Below, one piece after another: positions 14,501 to 25,896 of a stretch of DNA of 64,000 bases. This DNA is from Cerioporus squamosus. Its lineage: Eukaryota > Basidiomycota > Agaricomycetes > Polyporales > Polyporaceae. Position numbers and translations under genes: made by a program. The notes under the pieces were generated by a model. The model was not told the DNA's origin, searched no databases, and saw only the letters and a list, made by a program, of their open reading frames with translations. Within the stretch, counting starts at the first letter, position 1, and each line of letters opens with the position of its first letter. The DNA lies in assembly GCA_022592435.1 (NCBI GenBank), contig JABYQS010000018.1, positions 186,001 through 250,000 of the forward strand. Reading direction: 5' to 3'.

Positions 14501-15347
14501 TCTCCGAGATGCTTGCAGAGGATTACGGGGAAAGAGACGTGTCCAGAACGCGCCCGGCCTGTGAGGATGAGTGCATTATAAGAGGCGACGGCGACAGGAC
14601 GACGGTGGTCCGGAGGAGCCCGGAAAAAGAGAACGGAGAGAATAGGACGTCATCTCTGAATCGTATCGTACCGTGTGGCAGGTTTGGCGCTGGTGCGTTC
14701 CGGCGTGAAGACGGGCTATCGTGTCATCGTCCTGCCCGAAACTCGTCTCAGCTGCACCGATGGCAAATTTTCAGCTGCAAGAGGTCCGTCGTCCTGTGTT
14801 AAACCATCGTACTTTCGTGCTCGCGAGGAATGGGAGGATGGTGGTGGTTCGCGGAAGAAATCATATGCGCCTCGAGTAGCCTCAGCCAATGAGGTGCTTT
14901 TCCTGTACAACGGGCGTCCATCTCGATGAGGTTTGTAGCGCTCGCCACAGGCCGCCGGGACCGTCGGGACGTGCATCCGGCGTTGTACACTTTGTCCGCC
15001 CTCGTCCGCCCTCTCATCATGCACTCGCTCTCTGAGACCGGGCCTGCGCGGGCTCGGCTCGCGCTGTTCGCTGTGGTTTGCGAGGTTGCGCTCTCCAGAT
15101 CAGGCAGGTCAGCTTCCCAATATGGCCAACGCGTCTTGCAGGCAGCCCCATGACCGGTCCCTCTGACTGGCACGGGAAACACACTTGACCTCTCCCATCA
15201 GCTAACCTTCAAGCGACTTATCTCTGCCCTCTGCGAAGCATAAATACATGGCGAAGCACGCCTTCCCCCGCTGCTGCCCGCGGATTCCTTCTCCGGGTAC
15301 CACCTCGTCCCAGCATCCCCCACCCTGACGCCGCACCCATCCGAACA
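14501..15347. promoter_or_regulatory. Divergent intergenic region between the NADH dehydrogenase gene and transporter copy A
   Basis: 847 bases between two divergent starts. From about 14950 it matches the DNA upstream of transporter copy B (from about 25510), so the duplicated block includes the transporter's upstream region. The last 130 bases before each ATG are nearly identical in the two copies, with a TATA-like CATAAATACATG at 15239-15250 (B: 25788-25799). Bases 14501-14949 hold nothing I recognise. Confidence 0.55.
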
Positions 15348-18300
15348 ATGGCAAGCAGTCAGCCGCCTGCGTCTCCTCCGGCTTCAGTTCGCATCGACGA
15401 GGAGAAGCTCGAGGAGGGCCCGAGTCGTGCACGGGACTCCGCTCTCTCCGAGGGCACCTTCTACCAGTCGCAGGTCTCGGGCAAGCCTGTCCGAAAGCAC
15501 TTCTTCTCCCCACCCGATGGTGCCCTTGCAGAAGCTGTGAACCGGGACGCCGACAACGTCGAGTTCACCGAGGTGGAAGAGGTACGAACCAAGCGTCGTT
15601 CGGCCGAGCGCCAGGACTGACTCTGCTGCAGAAAGCCGTGCGACGCAAGATCGACTTGCGTGTCTTGTCTCTCGTCGTGGCGAGTTATATCTGTACGTCT
15701 TCCTAACGTCATCAGGTATCTTTCGCAGCTAATTCTGGTCTTCCTCATATTTTAGTCAATCAGTTCGGTATGTGAATCTAGCACGCTCTTACAGATAGCG
15801 ACCGCGTTTATTGATGCAATGTCTGAATATAGATCGTACCAACATGTGGGTGTTTACGACGCGACTACTGCTGCATTCTTTCTTCCCGAGGCAGTCGAAT
15901 GCGTCGCAAGTCTACAGGGATGGGCACCGAGCTCTCCGACCGACCGCGTAAAGGTCTGACAACATTGCCTCGCTCTGATCGAGGTGCGGCGTCAGCAGCC
16001 AGAGAGCCTCGAAGGCTCTCTGGCTGTCTTCGTTCTCTGGAATCCCGACTACGACCGACGCGATTACTCTATTGTTGCGGGAGCAGTCGACTGCGTCGTA
16101 GGTCTGTCAGGATGGGCGGGCTTTCCGGCCTCTCGTTTTGCATGCCGGCGAGCGAACCTGCCCCTGAACCATGTTCTCGCGCGGGGGTAGTCAAAGCGGA
16201 TTCTGCCACCCGAGTCGTCCCTCGAATCGTCAACGTTGCCTCTAGTATCGGATCCAGGCTGCGGCGTGAGGGTACTAATAGAGGTAGTCAAGAGTTCATT
16301 GGTTCGAGGACGATTCGCGAAACGACTCGGGATGCGATTCCCATAGTCGATCTCCATTCTCAAGCCCCTCGAGTCTTTCCTCTACCCCTCATTCCCACCA
16401 AGTACGGACTTAGAGTCTCGTCGGGAGCCTCGTCGACATCGCTTGCGAACGCTGCGGGAACCGTTGCAAACAGTCCTTCAGAGGGGTGGTCAAAGTCGGA
16501 GTCGATTCTGAGGCGATTCGAGGGTGCGAGCTGGACGTGCCCAGAATGGCCGGGAAATCTTCGACTTGGACTACCTCTCCTAAGGAAGATGATCCAAGAG
16601 GCAGTGGTGGACAGCCCACAACAAACACCCTTGTGGCCGGCTTTGAGAGCGCACGGGACTGCTGCTCACGAGTTCTGGAAGCGTCCTACTGAGCGTTGGT
16701 GCGAAGGCCGATAGCTAACTGGTTTCGCGATCCACAGCGGAAACGCCCACGTTCTCAAGGCGTTCAACAACAACTTTGGCATCACGAACAACAACAAGTG
16801 GACGCTCGCGCTCAGCATCTTCTATGTCGGATACTGTGAGTCTTCTCTGCCTGGTCCGCAGCTTGAACGTGACGACTGATGGATTGCGCACCGATAGGCC
16901 TTCTGGAGATGCCGGCCAACGTCCTCCAGAGACACATCGGGGCGAACCGCTTGTACGTCCCCTGCCTATTGTAACGGAGGTCGAGGGCTGACAGAAGCCT
17001 TTCTAGCTTCTTCCTCTCCCTGCTATTCTGGGGTGTCTCGTCCTTGTCCTTCGTATATGCGAAGGGTTATGCTGGGCTACTTGTTCTCCGGTGCGCTTCG
17101 AATCCTTAATCGCAGAAGAGCACTCCAAGCTCACGGGTCACTGGCACGTCAGGGTGCTCCTTGGTATCGGCGAGGCTGGCTACTACGCCGGGATGATCTA
17201 CTACCTGTCATTCTGGTACAAGAGGTGAGTGACATGTGCCGATATAGGCAACTGTGTACTGACCTCCCGGCAGATCGGAGCTCGCATTGCGGATTAGGTG
17301 CGCAGAGTTCTGGTAAACAACTGGCACCCGCAGTGCTGACGTTTCGTGTGCGTGTGCAGCCTTTGCATGACTGGTACACTGCCCGGTGCTATCGGAGTAC
17401 GCGGCCTTCGTTCTTGACCGGCTCTTGATGGAGTTCTTACCTGTGATCAGGGCCTGCTCGCCTTCGGCCTCGTCCGCATTGAGACACCTGTCTTGACGGG
17501 GTAAGCACGACACTTGCATGCATCGATCCTCTCAACGCTCACCGAGTCCCGACCCGCCCAGATGGCAGTTCCTCTTCCTCGTGAGTACCTTCTCGACGGA
17601 TTCAAGACCATCCACTGAACCGACGGTAGATTGAGGCTATCCCGACGATCATCATGGCGTTCATGATCCTGCTCTTCCTCCCGTCCTTCCCGTTCTCGAA
17701 CTCCTTCCTGACCCCGCGCGAGAAGGCGATCGCTCAGGCGCGCGTGAACCGCGACCACCGCCCGCAGTCGCACGGCGGCATGACCGGCTGGCAGGGCTTC
17801 AAAGCCATCGTGAATGACGTGCACGCATGGCTTCTCATGATCGTCTACGCTAGCTGTAAGCACACGTCTGCGCATCGTCTGTGCATCCCATAGCTGAGCA
17901 GGTGTCCCCCAGTCAACGTCGGCGTCGCGACGATCTCGTACTTCCTGCCCACGGTAGGTGTTCTCCACTCCTCGAACTCGCGTCCCCTCGCTGAGACCCC
18001 TCCCGCAGCTGATCAACGAGCTCGGGTTCACGCCGCTCGCGTCGCAAGGCCTCACCGTAGCGCCCTACGCCGTGGGCTGGTTCATGGTCGTCTTCCAGGC
18101 GCTGCACTCGGACCGCACGCGCGACCGCGGGTACCACATCATGCTCTCGACGGCGATCTCGTGCGTGGGATACATCGTGCTCGCCGCGCTCGCGACGCGC
18201 GGGAACAGCGCGAACATGATCGGGGGCCGGTACTTTGCGCTCTTCCTCGTCGTGGGCGGGAACTACAGCCTGTTCCCGCTCGTGATGAGCTGGGCGGCGA

Positions 18301-18680
18301 ACGTGTTCTCGCCGACGTCGAAGCGCGGCGTCGGGACGGCGTTCATCGTGTCGATCTCGAACTGCGTGTCGATGTGAGTGGTGGTGCTCGCTGCTCGCTG
18401 CTCGTGTGCCATTGCAGTGTGCTGACTGACGTTCCTCTGCCTGCAGCGCGTCGCCGCAGATCTACTTCGATGCGGAGGATAACTTCCAGAAGGGGCACGC
18501 GATCGCTGCTGGGTGAGCTTGGTCTTTTGATGTCGGCCATCGTGCATGTCCGGGGGTTTCTGACAGGCATCTCTTGCCAGATGTCTGTTCGCGTCGTTGC
18601 GGGCTGCGTCCTTCGGCATGGTGCGCGTCCGCGGCAATCGGGGGCGGGCAGCGGGCGTGCAGGCTATCAGCGGACTGTGA
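15348..18680 (+). CDS. Dal5-family MFS transporter, copy A, with replaced C-terminus
   Basis: Major facilitator of the anion:cation symporter group (allantoate, ureidosuccinate, pantothenate or nicotinate type), plasma membrane; substrate unknown. The start ATG 15348 gives a cytosolic N-terminus (MASSQPPASPPASVRIDEEK). Family signatures follow: FNQFDRTNIGNAHVLKAF (joined across micro-exons), YAKGYAGLLVLRVLLGIGEA, YYAGMIYYLSFWYKR, and QFLFLIEAIPTIIMAF. Some fifteen exons are predicted. All splice junctions seen in copy B are preserved. The last exon departs from copy B after LFAS: it reads LRAASFGMVRVRGNRGRAA to a stop at 18678-18680, in place of the end of the last membrane helix and the 40-odd-residue tail of copy B. 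It may be nonfunctional or altered; it could be called a 3'-truncated pseudogene. Confidence 0.7.
15846..16737 (+). other. Oversized intron (892 nt) in transporter copy A
   Basis: It begins with GTGGGT after a 13-nt exon and ends at ATCCACAG before GGAAACGCCCACG. Other introns of the gene are about 50-110 nt. It contains a diverged internal repeat (GCAGTCGAATGCGTCG near 15893 and GCAGTCGACTGCGTCG near 16084), many CGATTC/CGACTC-type motifs, and a 29-nt perfect hairpin. An 816-nt open frame on the + strand is Arg/Ser-rich with no family resemblance and no start context. I read it as non-coding inserted DNA of unknown type, older than the duplication because copy B has it too. Confidence 0.7.
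15997..16025. repeat. Perfect hairpin in the copy A intron
   Basis: AGCCAGAGAGCC, loop TCGAA, GGCTCTCTGGCT: a 12-bp uninterrupted stem with a 5-base loop. The identical hairpin occurs at 26562-26590 in copy B. The stem is too short and isolated for a standard transposon end. It could be a hairpin in the intron RNA or the remnant of an inverted repeat. Confidence 0.85.
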
Positions 18681-21600
18681 AGCAGATGCACCAGATGCAA
18701 GCTCTACCTTAGGGTGTTCTGGGGAGGGTATAGGGACGACGAGGGTTCTGGGGGGTATAGGGACGAGGGGATGGGGATGGTGTGGGTTCAGAGGAGATTT
18801 AATCGCAGCTTCAAGAGAGTGAGTCCTCGTCGTTTGTATGCAGGAGTTGTGTATGTAGACGGAAATATATTTTGTTGTCCCGACATATGGTGTGAACGAG
18901 CACGGAGGGATTCTCGAGATGGGCAAGAGCGCACATTGTGTTGTAGCGGCTGGGACTCGGAAACAGCGATTCCACTGACCCAGTAGAGGGAGTAGAGTGT
19001 GGAAACACAGTTCATTACGACGAAGTACAGTACATGCACGCTGTAGAGACATAACACATTCTCGGGACTTCGCGTCCAAAACGCGAACGAGCGCCTATGC
19101 TACCACTTCGCGCGTTCGAGAAGTGCGCTCCTCTCCTCCCGACCACGACCGCCTACTGTACGCTGCCTCCGTCTGCGTCTGCGCTCAGGGCGCTGCTTGC
19201 TCTCGAATTTGCGCTGTCTCTGTGCGCTCTGTGTCAGATCTACAAACTGGGCACCTCCATCCCGGATGCATATGCTCACCGTGACCTCCAGCCTTCCAGA
19301 GCCCGGCAACAGTCATCTCCGCTCAGCACGCTGCACGACGCGAACACTCTTGCATGAAGACGGCTCCAGGATGCTGCAGGTTATGTTGGTAAGCTGAGGT
19401 TTGGCGACGTGCCAGGGAGGAGGTACGCGACAGTCCTGGTCTACGAGTTGGCGAGAGCAACTCAGCGCTGTGCCAAGGGAGAATCAGCACAGGGCGTCCG
19501 GGAGCTCTGAGTACAAGGTGCGTACCATTTATTATAGAGGCTCGCGGAGCCTGCTCGTCGCGACCCGGTAGCCTTCGTGATGTGCTCTCTACCCGCCCAG
19601 ACAGCTCCGGAGCGGCGCAGGTAGTCACCGGTTCTCTTCATCGCGCTCCCAGTCAATCGCGGTGTCTTCTGACGCGGCTTGCATAGAATGTTCAAGAGAC
19701 TTGTGTTATCCGAGAATGCTCCTCAAAGACAGAGCATCAGCTGGTGCTACTCCCCTTCGAAGCATGGAAGGTACGTACCGGTTACCCTCGCTAGCGCAGC
19801 TCCGCAAAGTATATATCGCGAGCGTAAACCCGAGGCGGAGAGGGCCGTACCAATTGACTCGGAGGGCGCGTCCTCTCGGCTCAAGCTGGCGGCCATCCGA
19901 GGAATGACTAACTGCAAGGTCACCAGCAAAGTCATGTCTGGGACCATGGTCGTAGTGAGCCCGCCGTGTACAGGATGCCGAAACATGAAGGTACGTACCC
20001 GTGTCTGTAGGCCATGGTAGGTCGCGAGGAACTTGCTACCAGCCTACAGCAGCGACACCCGCTCGTGAGCTGAACGAGTAAGTTGCAGCAGTGCGGCAGC
20101 TCCCTTGGAGGTTGTTGGAGGGTCTAACCAGGACAACAGAATAGTCAGCCGGCAGTGCGTCACGAACGCGCAAGGGGAGGAATTGGTGCGTGCTCGAATG
20201 TTACTCACCAGTTCTGTACACGAAGATTGACCACGAATAACCTCCGAATCAGGCTTGTACAGAGAGCTCTGCCTTATCGCAGCCGAGCACGCTCACAGGT
20301 ACCTGAGAGATCTCTGCGTGAGTGCCAGGCAGACGACTGATGGATGCATTGAGCGGGGGAGGGCGACCTGACAGCGGGATCACATACCAGATAGCTGAGT
20401 CCCGACGCTGCCATGCACCATACCGTAGAAGGCTGAACTCATCGTGAATCTTCCTTTCAAGTCTTCATGACTGTGTGTGTGCTAGTGTCCAGGAAGGTGC
20501 AGAACGGCGGAGACACACAGAGGACCTCTCAGCGAACGAGGGAGTGTGGAGTTGAGGGCAGGATGGGTAGGTAGTATGGCGAGAGGAGGACCGTAGGACA
20601 GAAGAGGCAGCCCATGCTGGCATTGTGAGAAGGATGTCCCGGCACGCAGCCGATACAGTATGAATGGTTACGTTGCATGTTCGCAGTTGGGTCGTCCGGG
20701 GATATCGCGACACAACGTAATCTCCGTGTCCCGCTGGTGCAGTGTCACGGCTAACAGCCGGCGGGACCCACTATAGGCATCTTCCTGCAGTTCGATTATT
20801 GTGTTCCATGACGTGAGCAAAATCGTACTGTGCATTGCAAAGCTATCAGGCAATTGAGCAGTGAACGCAGCCAAGTCTGAAAGAATCCTCCTCTGAATCT
20901 TGTACTAGTACCTCTTCTTTGGTGGCGCATCATAACCCAGTGTACTCTACTACTAGTCCAACGCGTTACGCAACCTGTAGCCAGGAGACAGTGTCACTGA
21001 CGGACCTGCTAGGTCCTCTGTCACCTGTTCTGTCAATGCCATGCATGCCATCTGGCCCATCCAACCTCCACACGAAGCGAGGCGAGAACTTGACCGGGTC
21101 GATCGCCGGCTGCATCAACGGATGGTTAAGCTCGGTGTGGCAGTTCCGAGTGAATGAGAGCCGAGCGGACCCCGTTACTGGAAGCCCGAGGCTGAGCAGT
21201 GTTGGCCAGGCTCTCTCGTGCCGCAGACTGCTCGCCGCCCGACGTGATCTCAGTGCGGAGGAACGTGTAAACAATCTGGTGTGAGTATCCCACTGAGCAC
21301 TGGCAGGTAGCAGGAGACGGACATGCACACCTTGCAGGAGGCTGAAACTGTGCAGGATGAAGGTTCGGATGATGGCACCTTTGAAGCGAGGGCTCGATTG
21401 CCCCATGCAATCAGAAGTGCCAGGAGAACATGCGAGCTCGCAGCGTCGATATGTGTCCGAGTAACAAACCGATATGAACATTCTCTGGCCCACATATATT
21501 TAGGCAAGGTCGCCGTTCCGAGCAGCGTACAGGACTTACATACCCCAGCACAAATACCTGTGCCATGTGTCAAGCTATTGTCAGGATGCGGAGGCTTCAA

Positions 21601-21944
21601 AGGTACGCGTCGCGACGCGCGAGACACGATCACGGGACCGTGATTGGAGAGTCATCGCTAGTAAGAGCGGAGGATTCAACGCTCATCAAGGCATGTTCGG
21701 GGCCTTGCATTGCAGCAGCTAGATGCCGTGCATCGCACTGGTGAACTTCAACTGCGCATGCTTGAATATGACGGCGACTTGCGCTCGCGACGCCGTTCTC
21801 ATGTTGGGTCTGTCGTCGTGGTCCGTTGGCTGAGACTGCTCTCCCCGCCATGCGTTGACCTATAGGTCATTCATCAACAGTACAAGTTAGAGAACAAACG
21901 GGCACACAGTGCGAGAGCGGATAGTGAGCAGTACATACCATCTG

Positions 21945-22215
21945 CGTTACGGACCGCGTAGTTCGAAAGCGCGTGGTGATAGGTCGGTCCTATTGCTGCA
22001 AGAACCTGACAAGCGAGGCGAACTTTGTCGCTTGGCAGGTTAGAGTCCCAGACAACGCGAACACCGTCGACGTCTCCCGGACCTCCGTTGCTCAGGCTAG
22101 GAATCGGATGCCACTGCGTCGGTGCACCCATTCGTCCATCCATACCTCGCCCTGAACTCCGGAGTCTGCGCAAGCATGGACAGTGCGACTCGCTCTGCAA
22201 GTCTGTCGGGCTCAC
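21945..22215 (-). pseudogene. Possible decayed exon of an unrecognised gene
   Basis: The minus strand reads a coherent stretch (MGAPTQWHPIPSLSNGGPGD, then GVRVVWDSNLPSDKVRLACQ, then TYHHALSNYAVRNADG) ending at a GTATGT donor-like site near 21941. Neighbouring patches upstream (22321-22572) also look protein-like, but I cannot join them into one frame with a start and stop. I do not recognise the family. It may be a relic gene or a real gene whose splicing I cannot resolve. Confidence 0.3.
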
Positions 22216-23764
22216 TGGATCAGCACAGTTGTCTCGCCGGCCGTATCGGCATGGTGTCCTGAAGCACGAACGGACGAGTCAGAGATGGAGAGCCTCGCGC
22301 GAGCAGGCGGCATGGGAAGCTTACCATCCGAAGGCAGGGACCTCAGAAGCCGGGAGAATGGAACCCCTCAATGAGGCGCTCCTTCGATCGCTCGCATCTG
22401 GAGGTTGCGGTGCGAACTTGAAAGCCTGTGATCCGTCAGATGGCATCCCTTCTGGACCGGGAGGAAGTGCATCGTGCTGAATTAGCTCCGAGGCCGGAAT
22501 GGCGCACTTCGCGAGCACGCATGGTCTCGCCCAGCGCATGTATTGAGTGCGGATTCCTCTGCAATGCAGCAAAGCAGCGGACTGACTCCTGCGATGGCGG
22601 TCAATATGTTGCGACGAGAGAAGCCGTCATGTGTAGCGAGAACCTACCCTCGAGGCGGCGGTCTACGGAGCGGCAGCAGACACGGACCCTAGAACAGCGG
22701 TTTGCGCTTTCGAAGACATTGCCGACCTTGACAAGCCGACGAACGTCGAGCACGCGAGCAGGAGCATGCTCGATGTTTACGCCCAGCCGTCGCTGTACGT
22801 ATCTCTTGAAGTTCATATGCTCCGGGCTCCGGGCCTTCTTCGTTGCGTCGTCCCTCTGATAGACTGTTCTGTACACGACGACGGAGCCCGTGTCTGAACG
22901 TCCGCATGCTCTTGTTGGATCGTTGAATCCCGGGAGGCGGGCGTATGACTCTGGTCCAACAAAGACCGTGCGAGCACGAGGCACGCGATACCAATTCAGG
23001 CGGGCAAGACCAAGAGCAGCCGGTACGTACCTGCAGCCTGAGCGACCGCGGCCGCCAGCCGTTCGCCGGTGGACACCCGAGCGAACCACGATACTGACGT
23101 CAGTCGAGTCGACCCTGAGAGGCCTGACGTCTGTCGTCCACTCGTCCTCGTCCGGAAGGTTGCTCCGGAACGCGCACGCGCGGACGTCTGCAGATGTTCG
23201 AGCTCTCGGCTGGACAATTCGAGACCTGCAAAGTCATTCAGGCTGTCGGCTCAGGAGACGAAGTACGCGTAGCGCAGTGAATGCGAAGACGAACTACTAG
23301 GACGTCGATGTCGACACTCCGAGGCACACGAGCGTCGGTCCTGCGGCGGGTGGAGTCACGGTCTGGACTGCTTGAAGGAAGACTGGGACTCAATCGGGCG
23401 GACCAGCGAGCGAGTTCGCTGCTTGCAGCTTGCGGGCGACGGACGCTGTCGACGTCTGATCCAGACGAGTGGCTTCCTGCACGATACACGCATCGCACTC
23501 CAGCGTCGGGCTGGACCGACAGCTCAAGCGCAGAGCTGCAGCCGTCTCCGCCCACTGGCCCTCGGCACACTCCAGTTCTCAGGCTGCACACAGGGACGCG
23601 ACTGCATCTGCATGTTTGGCCGTTCAGCTCAACGGCTTGAGGTATAGTGCGCCGGGCCTGGACTGACAAACGGTGCGAGTGTCAGCCTCGCCGCGCGAAC
23701 ATAGAGCAGTCCGAAGAGTCGGAGAGAGAGACGTACCGGTACGTTCTTGCGACGTCACGACGTA

Positions 23765-23880
23765 TTCCGAATGCCACCAGGAACACCGGTGAGGCCGTCG
23801 ATCTTGTCGCTGGGGGGTCCAAGTCGCCGTCCTACTCTGGGATCTGTTCGGGTCCGACGAGATCGACAGTAAGGTAAAGC
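23765..23880 (-). pseudogene. Possible decayed exon with internal stop codons
   Basis: Between an acceptor-like CTCGCAG (near 23880) and a donor-like GTACCG (near 23746) the minus strand reads LYLTVDLVGPEQIPE, stop, DGDLDPPSDKIDGLTGVPGG. The in-frame TAG, and a TGA after RNTS, argue for decay. Family not recognised. It may belong to the same relic as 21945-22215. Confidence 0.3.
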
Positions 23881-25896
23881 TGCGAGAGAGAGAGGGAGGG
23901 AGAGCAGAGGGTAAGGTACCGTTCACGTCCCGGCACGTACCAAGAGCGCTCATGCTCGCGAGCCTCTGCACGCTGCGCCTTCGAAATGAAATACGTTGCA
24001 TTGTCTGCTTATTGACGGCCTGTGACTGGGTGCAGGACATACTGTACATCGAGTGTAGGTCGGCCGGGATGCGCATCGCGTCGTCACCATGGGTCCGAGT
24101 CCCGCACGACGTCGCGACTCGCTATCGAAGTACGTGCTCCCGCTCCGAGCTGGGACCGCGCTGGTAACACCGTGACGATATCGGCACAGTGCGAGGCGGC
24201 AGTGGGTACGCGGCGCCCGCGTACAGGTGCTTACCTTCGCAGATCCGAATAACCAGGGAGCGGCGCGTGGCGTGTTTGTCCTGCAGCGGAGGCGTATAAG
24301 TAACCCCCTGGGCACCCCGACGCTCCCCAGCTCCGGCTCCCTCACCCATGCGTTCTCCGCCCCTTCACCGCCTCTCCCGTCCTGTTCGCCGCCTCTCCCA
24401 CCTTGCTCATCGCCTCGCCGGTCGACCTCGTCGTCAATCCCATCTCGCCCGTACCCGGATCGCACGCGTCAAGTCGTCGGCCTCGTCCACTGGAATAGAC
24501 AGAGGTCAGTCTACGTTCCCTCGCACGTACGAGGAAGCGACGGCGACTGACCTGAATCCATGCAGGTCTGACCGCAACAGCACCGTATTCTGGGGGTATG
24601 TCTAGACTGACCCCGAATGGTTAGGCGTCGCGCGGAGGACACTGCGTTTGCAGAGCGGCGCGGAACTCGGTAGAGCGGACGTCGACTGGCGCGCCATGAG
24701 AGATCGGCCCCGAGCGTGCCTGTATCAGCGTGTCCTTTAGTTAGTGCCTGTGAGCTTGGCGAGTCCGGAGTCCGGAGTGGGAGAGCCGTTGTGTAGTGCG
24801 CGGAGGAGAGTGATCGGTCAGGAAACCGGTAGCCAAACTAGACAAACATGTAGCACTGCACTTACCGACGCGAATGTACATGGTTGTACTGGATGCCGAA
24901 TGACGACTGCTCGCGACCGCGTACGTGTTTGTATGGAGGCGCAATGGATGCGGGGACGCGAAGCGACCACCGCGCGATACGGTACCTGCGTGACATCAAG
25001 GATCAGTTGGGACGGACCGACGGTTGCGGAAGATCGATGACTGGTGAGAGAGGGGGTATGTAGACGAACGGAGGGGTGCCTTGGCCATACGCGAGCTGTG
25101 CGAGATGGCACTTCGTAGACTGCTCAAGCTGTTACATGCGGCCGTGTCGCGGTTGTTGACAGCGCTTGCGAGAAGCAGAGCGGGTCGAAGGGGTCGTCCA
25201 CCGGGCATCGCGACGACGGAGGGGGCAATGGAATGTGTGCAGGAGGGACTTACCTGCTCGGTGCGCAACCAGGGCGGGCTCTAGCTCCTGCTCCTTCTCG
25301 TCGGAGACTGCGGGAGGACGGGTGTTGCGTGTGCATGGCATGCGTACAGCGTCGGGGACATTGGGTGGGCCGGACAGCAGCAGGCAAGCAGCAGGCAGAC
25401 GAAGGAGACGCGGGAGAGCGCACGCAGACCCGAGCGGGAGCCATGACGCAGGTGTAAGAGGAGAGAGACTCGGAGCGGCGAGAGCGACAACCGCCTCCGC
25501 GGTCGCGCCGGGACGTCCGCCCGGCGTTGTACACTTTGTCCGCCCTCGCCCGCCCGTCGCATGCACTCGCTCTAGCCCATGCCAGGGCCGGCCCTGCGCG
25601 GGCTCGGCTCGCGATGTTTGCTGTGGCTTGCGAGGTTGCGCTCTCCGGATGAGGCAGGCCGGCTTCCTAATGCAGCCAACGCGTCTCTGTGGCAGCCCCA
25701 TGACCGTCCCTCTGACTGGCACAGACGACACACTTGACCTCTCCCATCAGCTAACCTTCAAGCGACTTATCTCTGCCCTCTGAGAAGCATAAATACATGG
25801 CGAAGCACGCCTTCCCCCGCTGCTGCCCGCGGATTCCTTCTCCGGGTACCACCTCGTCCCAGCATCCCCCACCCTGACGCCGCACCCATCCGAACA

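Larger units (their letters stand above)
14950..18598 (+). repeat. Segmental duplication, copy A
   Basis: Matches 25510-29160 in the same orientation, about 10.55 kb away. Identity by eye is about 85% in the first 200 bases and very high from about 15170 to the end. The right boundary is sharp: both copies read CCAGATGTCTGTTCGCGTCGTT and then diverge at 18599 / 29160, inside the transporter's last exon. No target-site duplication or terminal inverted repeat is evident at either boundary. Confidence 0.9.
18599..25509. other. Gene-poor island between the two transporter copies
   Basis: Nearly 7 kb with no intact gene that I can assemble. Many short frames run on both strands. Some minus-strand patches look like decayed exons with GTACGTACC-like donors, given separately. 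Near 18714-18790 there is a short G-rich tandem repeat (GGGTATAGGGACGA twice). Near 23880-23912 there is a GA-rich run. No terminal repeats, reverse transcriptase, transposase or integrase motif was found, so I cannot call it a named transposon. Base composition resembles the rest of the window, with no AT-rich signature of heavy RIP. Confidence 0.5.

Noticed and set aside
15899..16714. 271-codon + strand frame within the transporter copy A intron (356 codons in copy B, 26209-27279)
   Set aside because: Arg/Ser/Pro-rich, no family resemblance, overlaps transporter exons in copy B in another frame, and has several rival open frames on both strands; best explained by stop-poor repetitive DNA.
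17447..18055. 202-codon minus-strand frame, also at 28008-28616
   Set aside because: Present in both copies only because the DNA is duplicated; antisense to transporter exons with no domain.
18714..18790. G-rich near-repeat after transporter copy A, considered as telomere-like or G-quadruplex array
   Set aside because: Only two imperfect units (GGGTATAGGGACGA); no TTAGGG array, and too short to call.
24227..24605. Pro/Ser-rich + strand frame considered as a secreted protein
   Set aside because: No signal peptide, low complexity, no splice-linked partner, lies in the decayed island.
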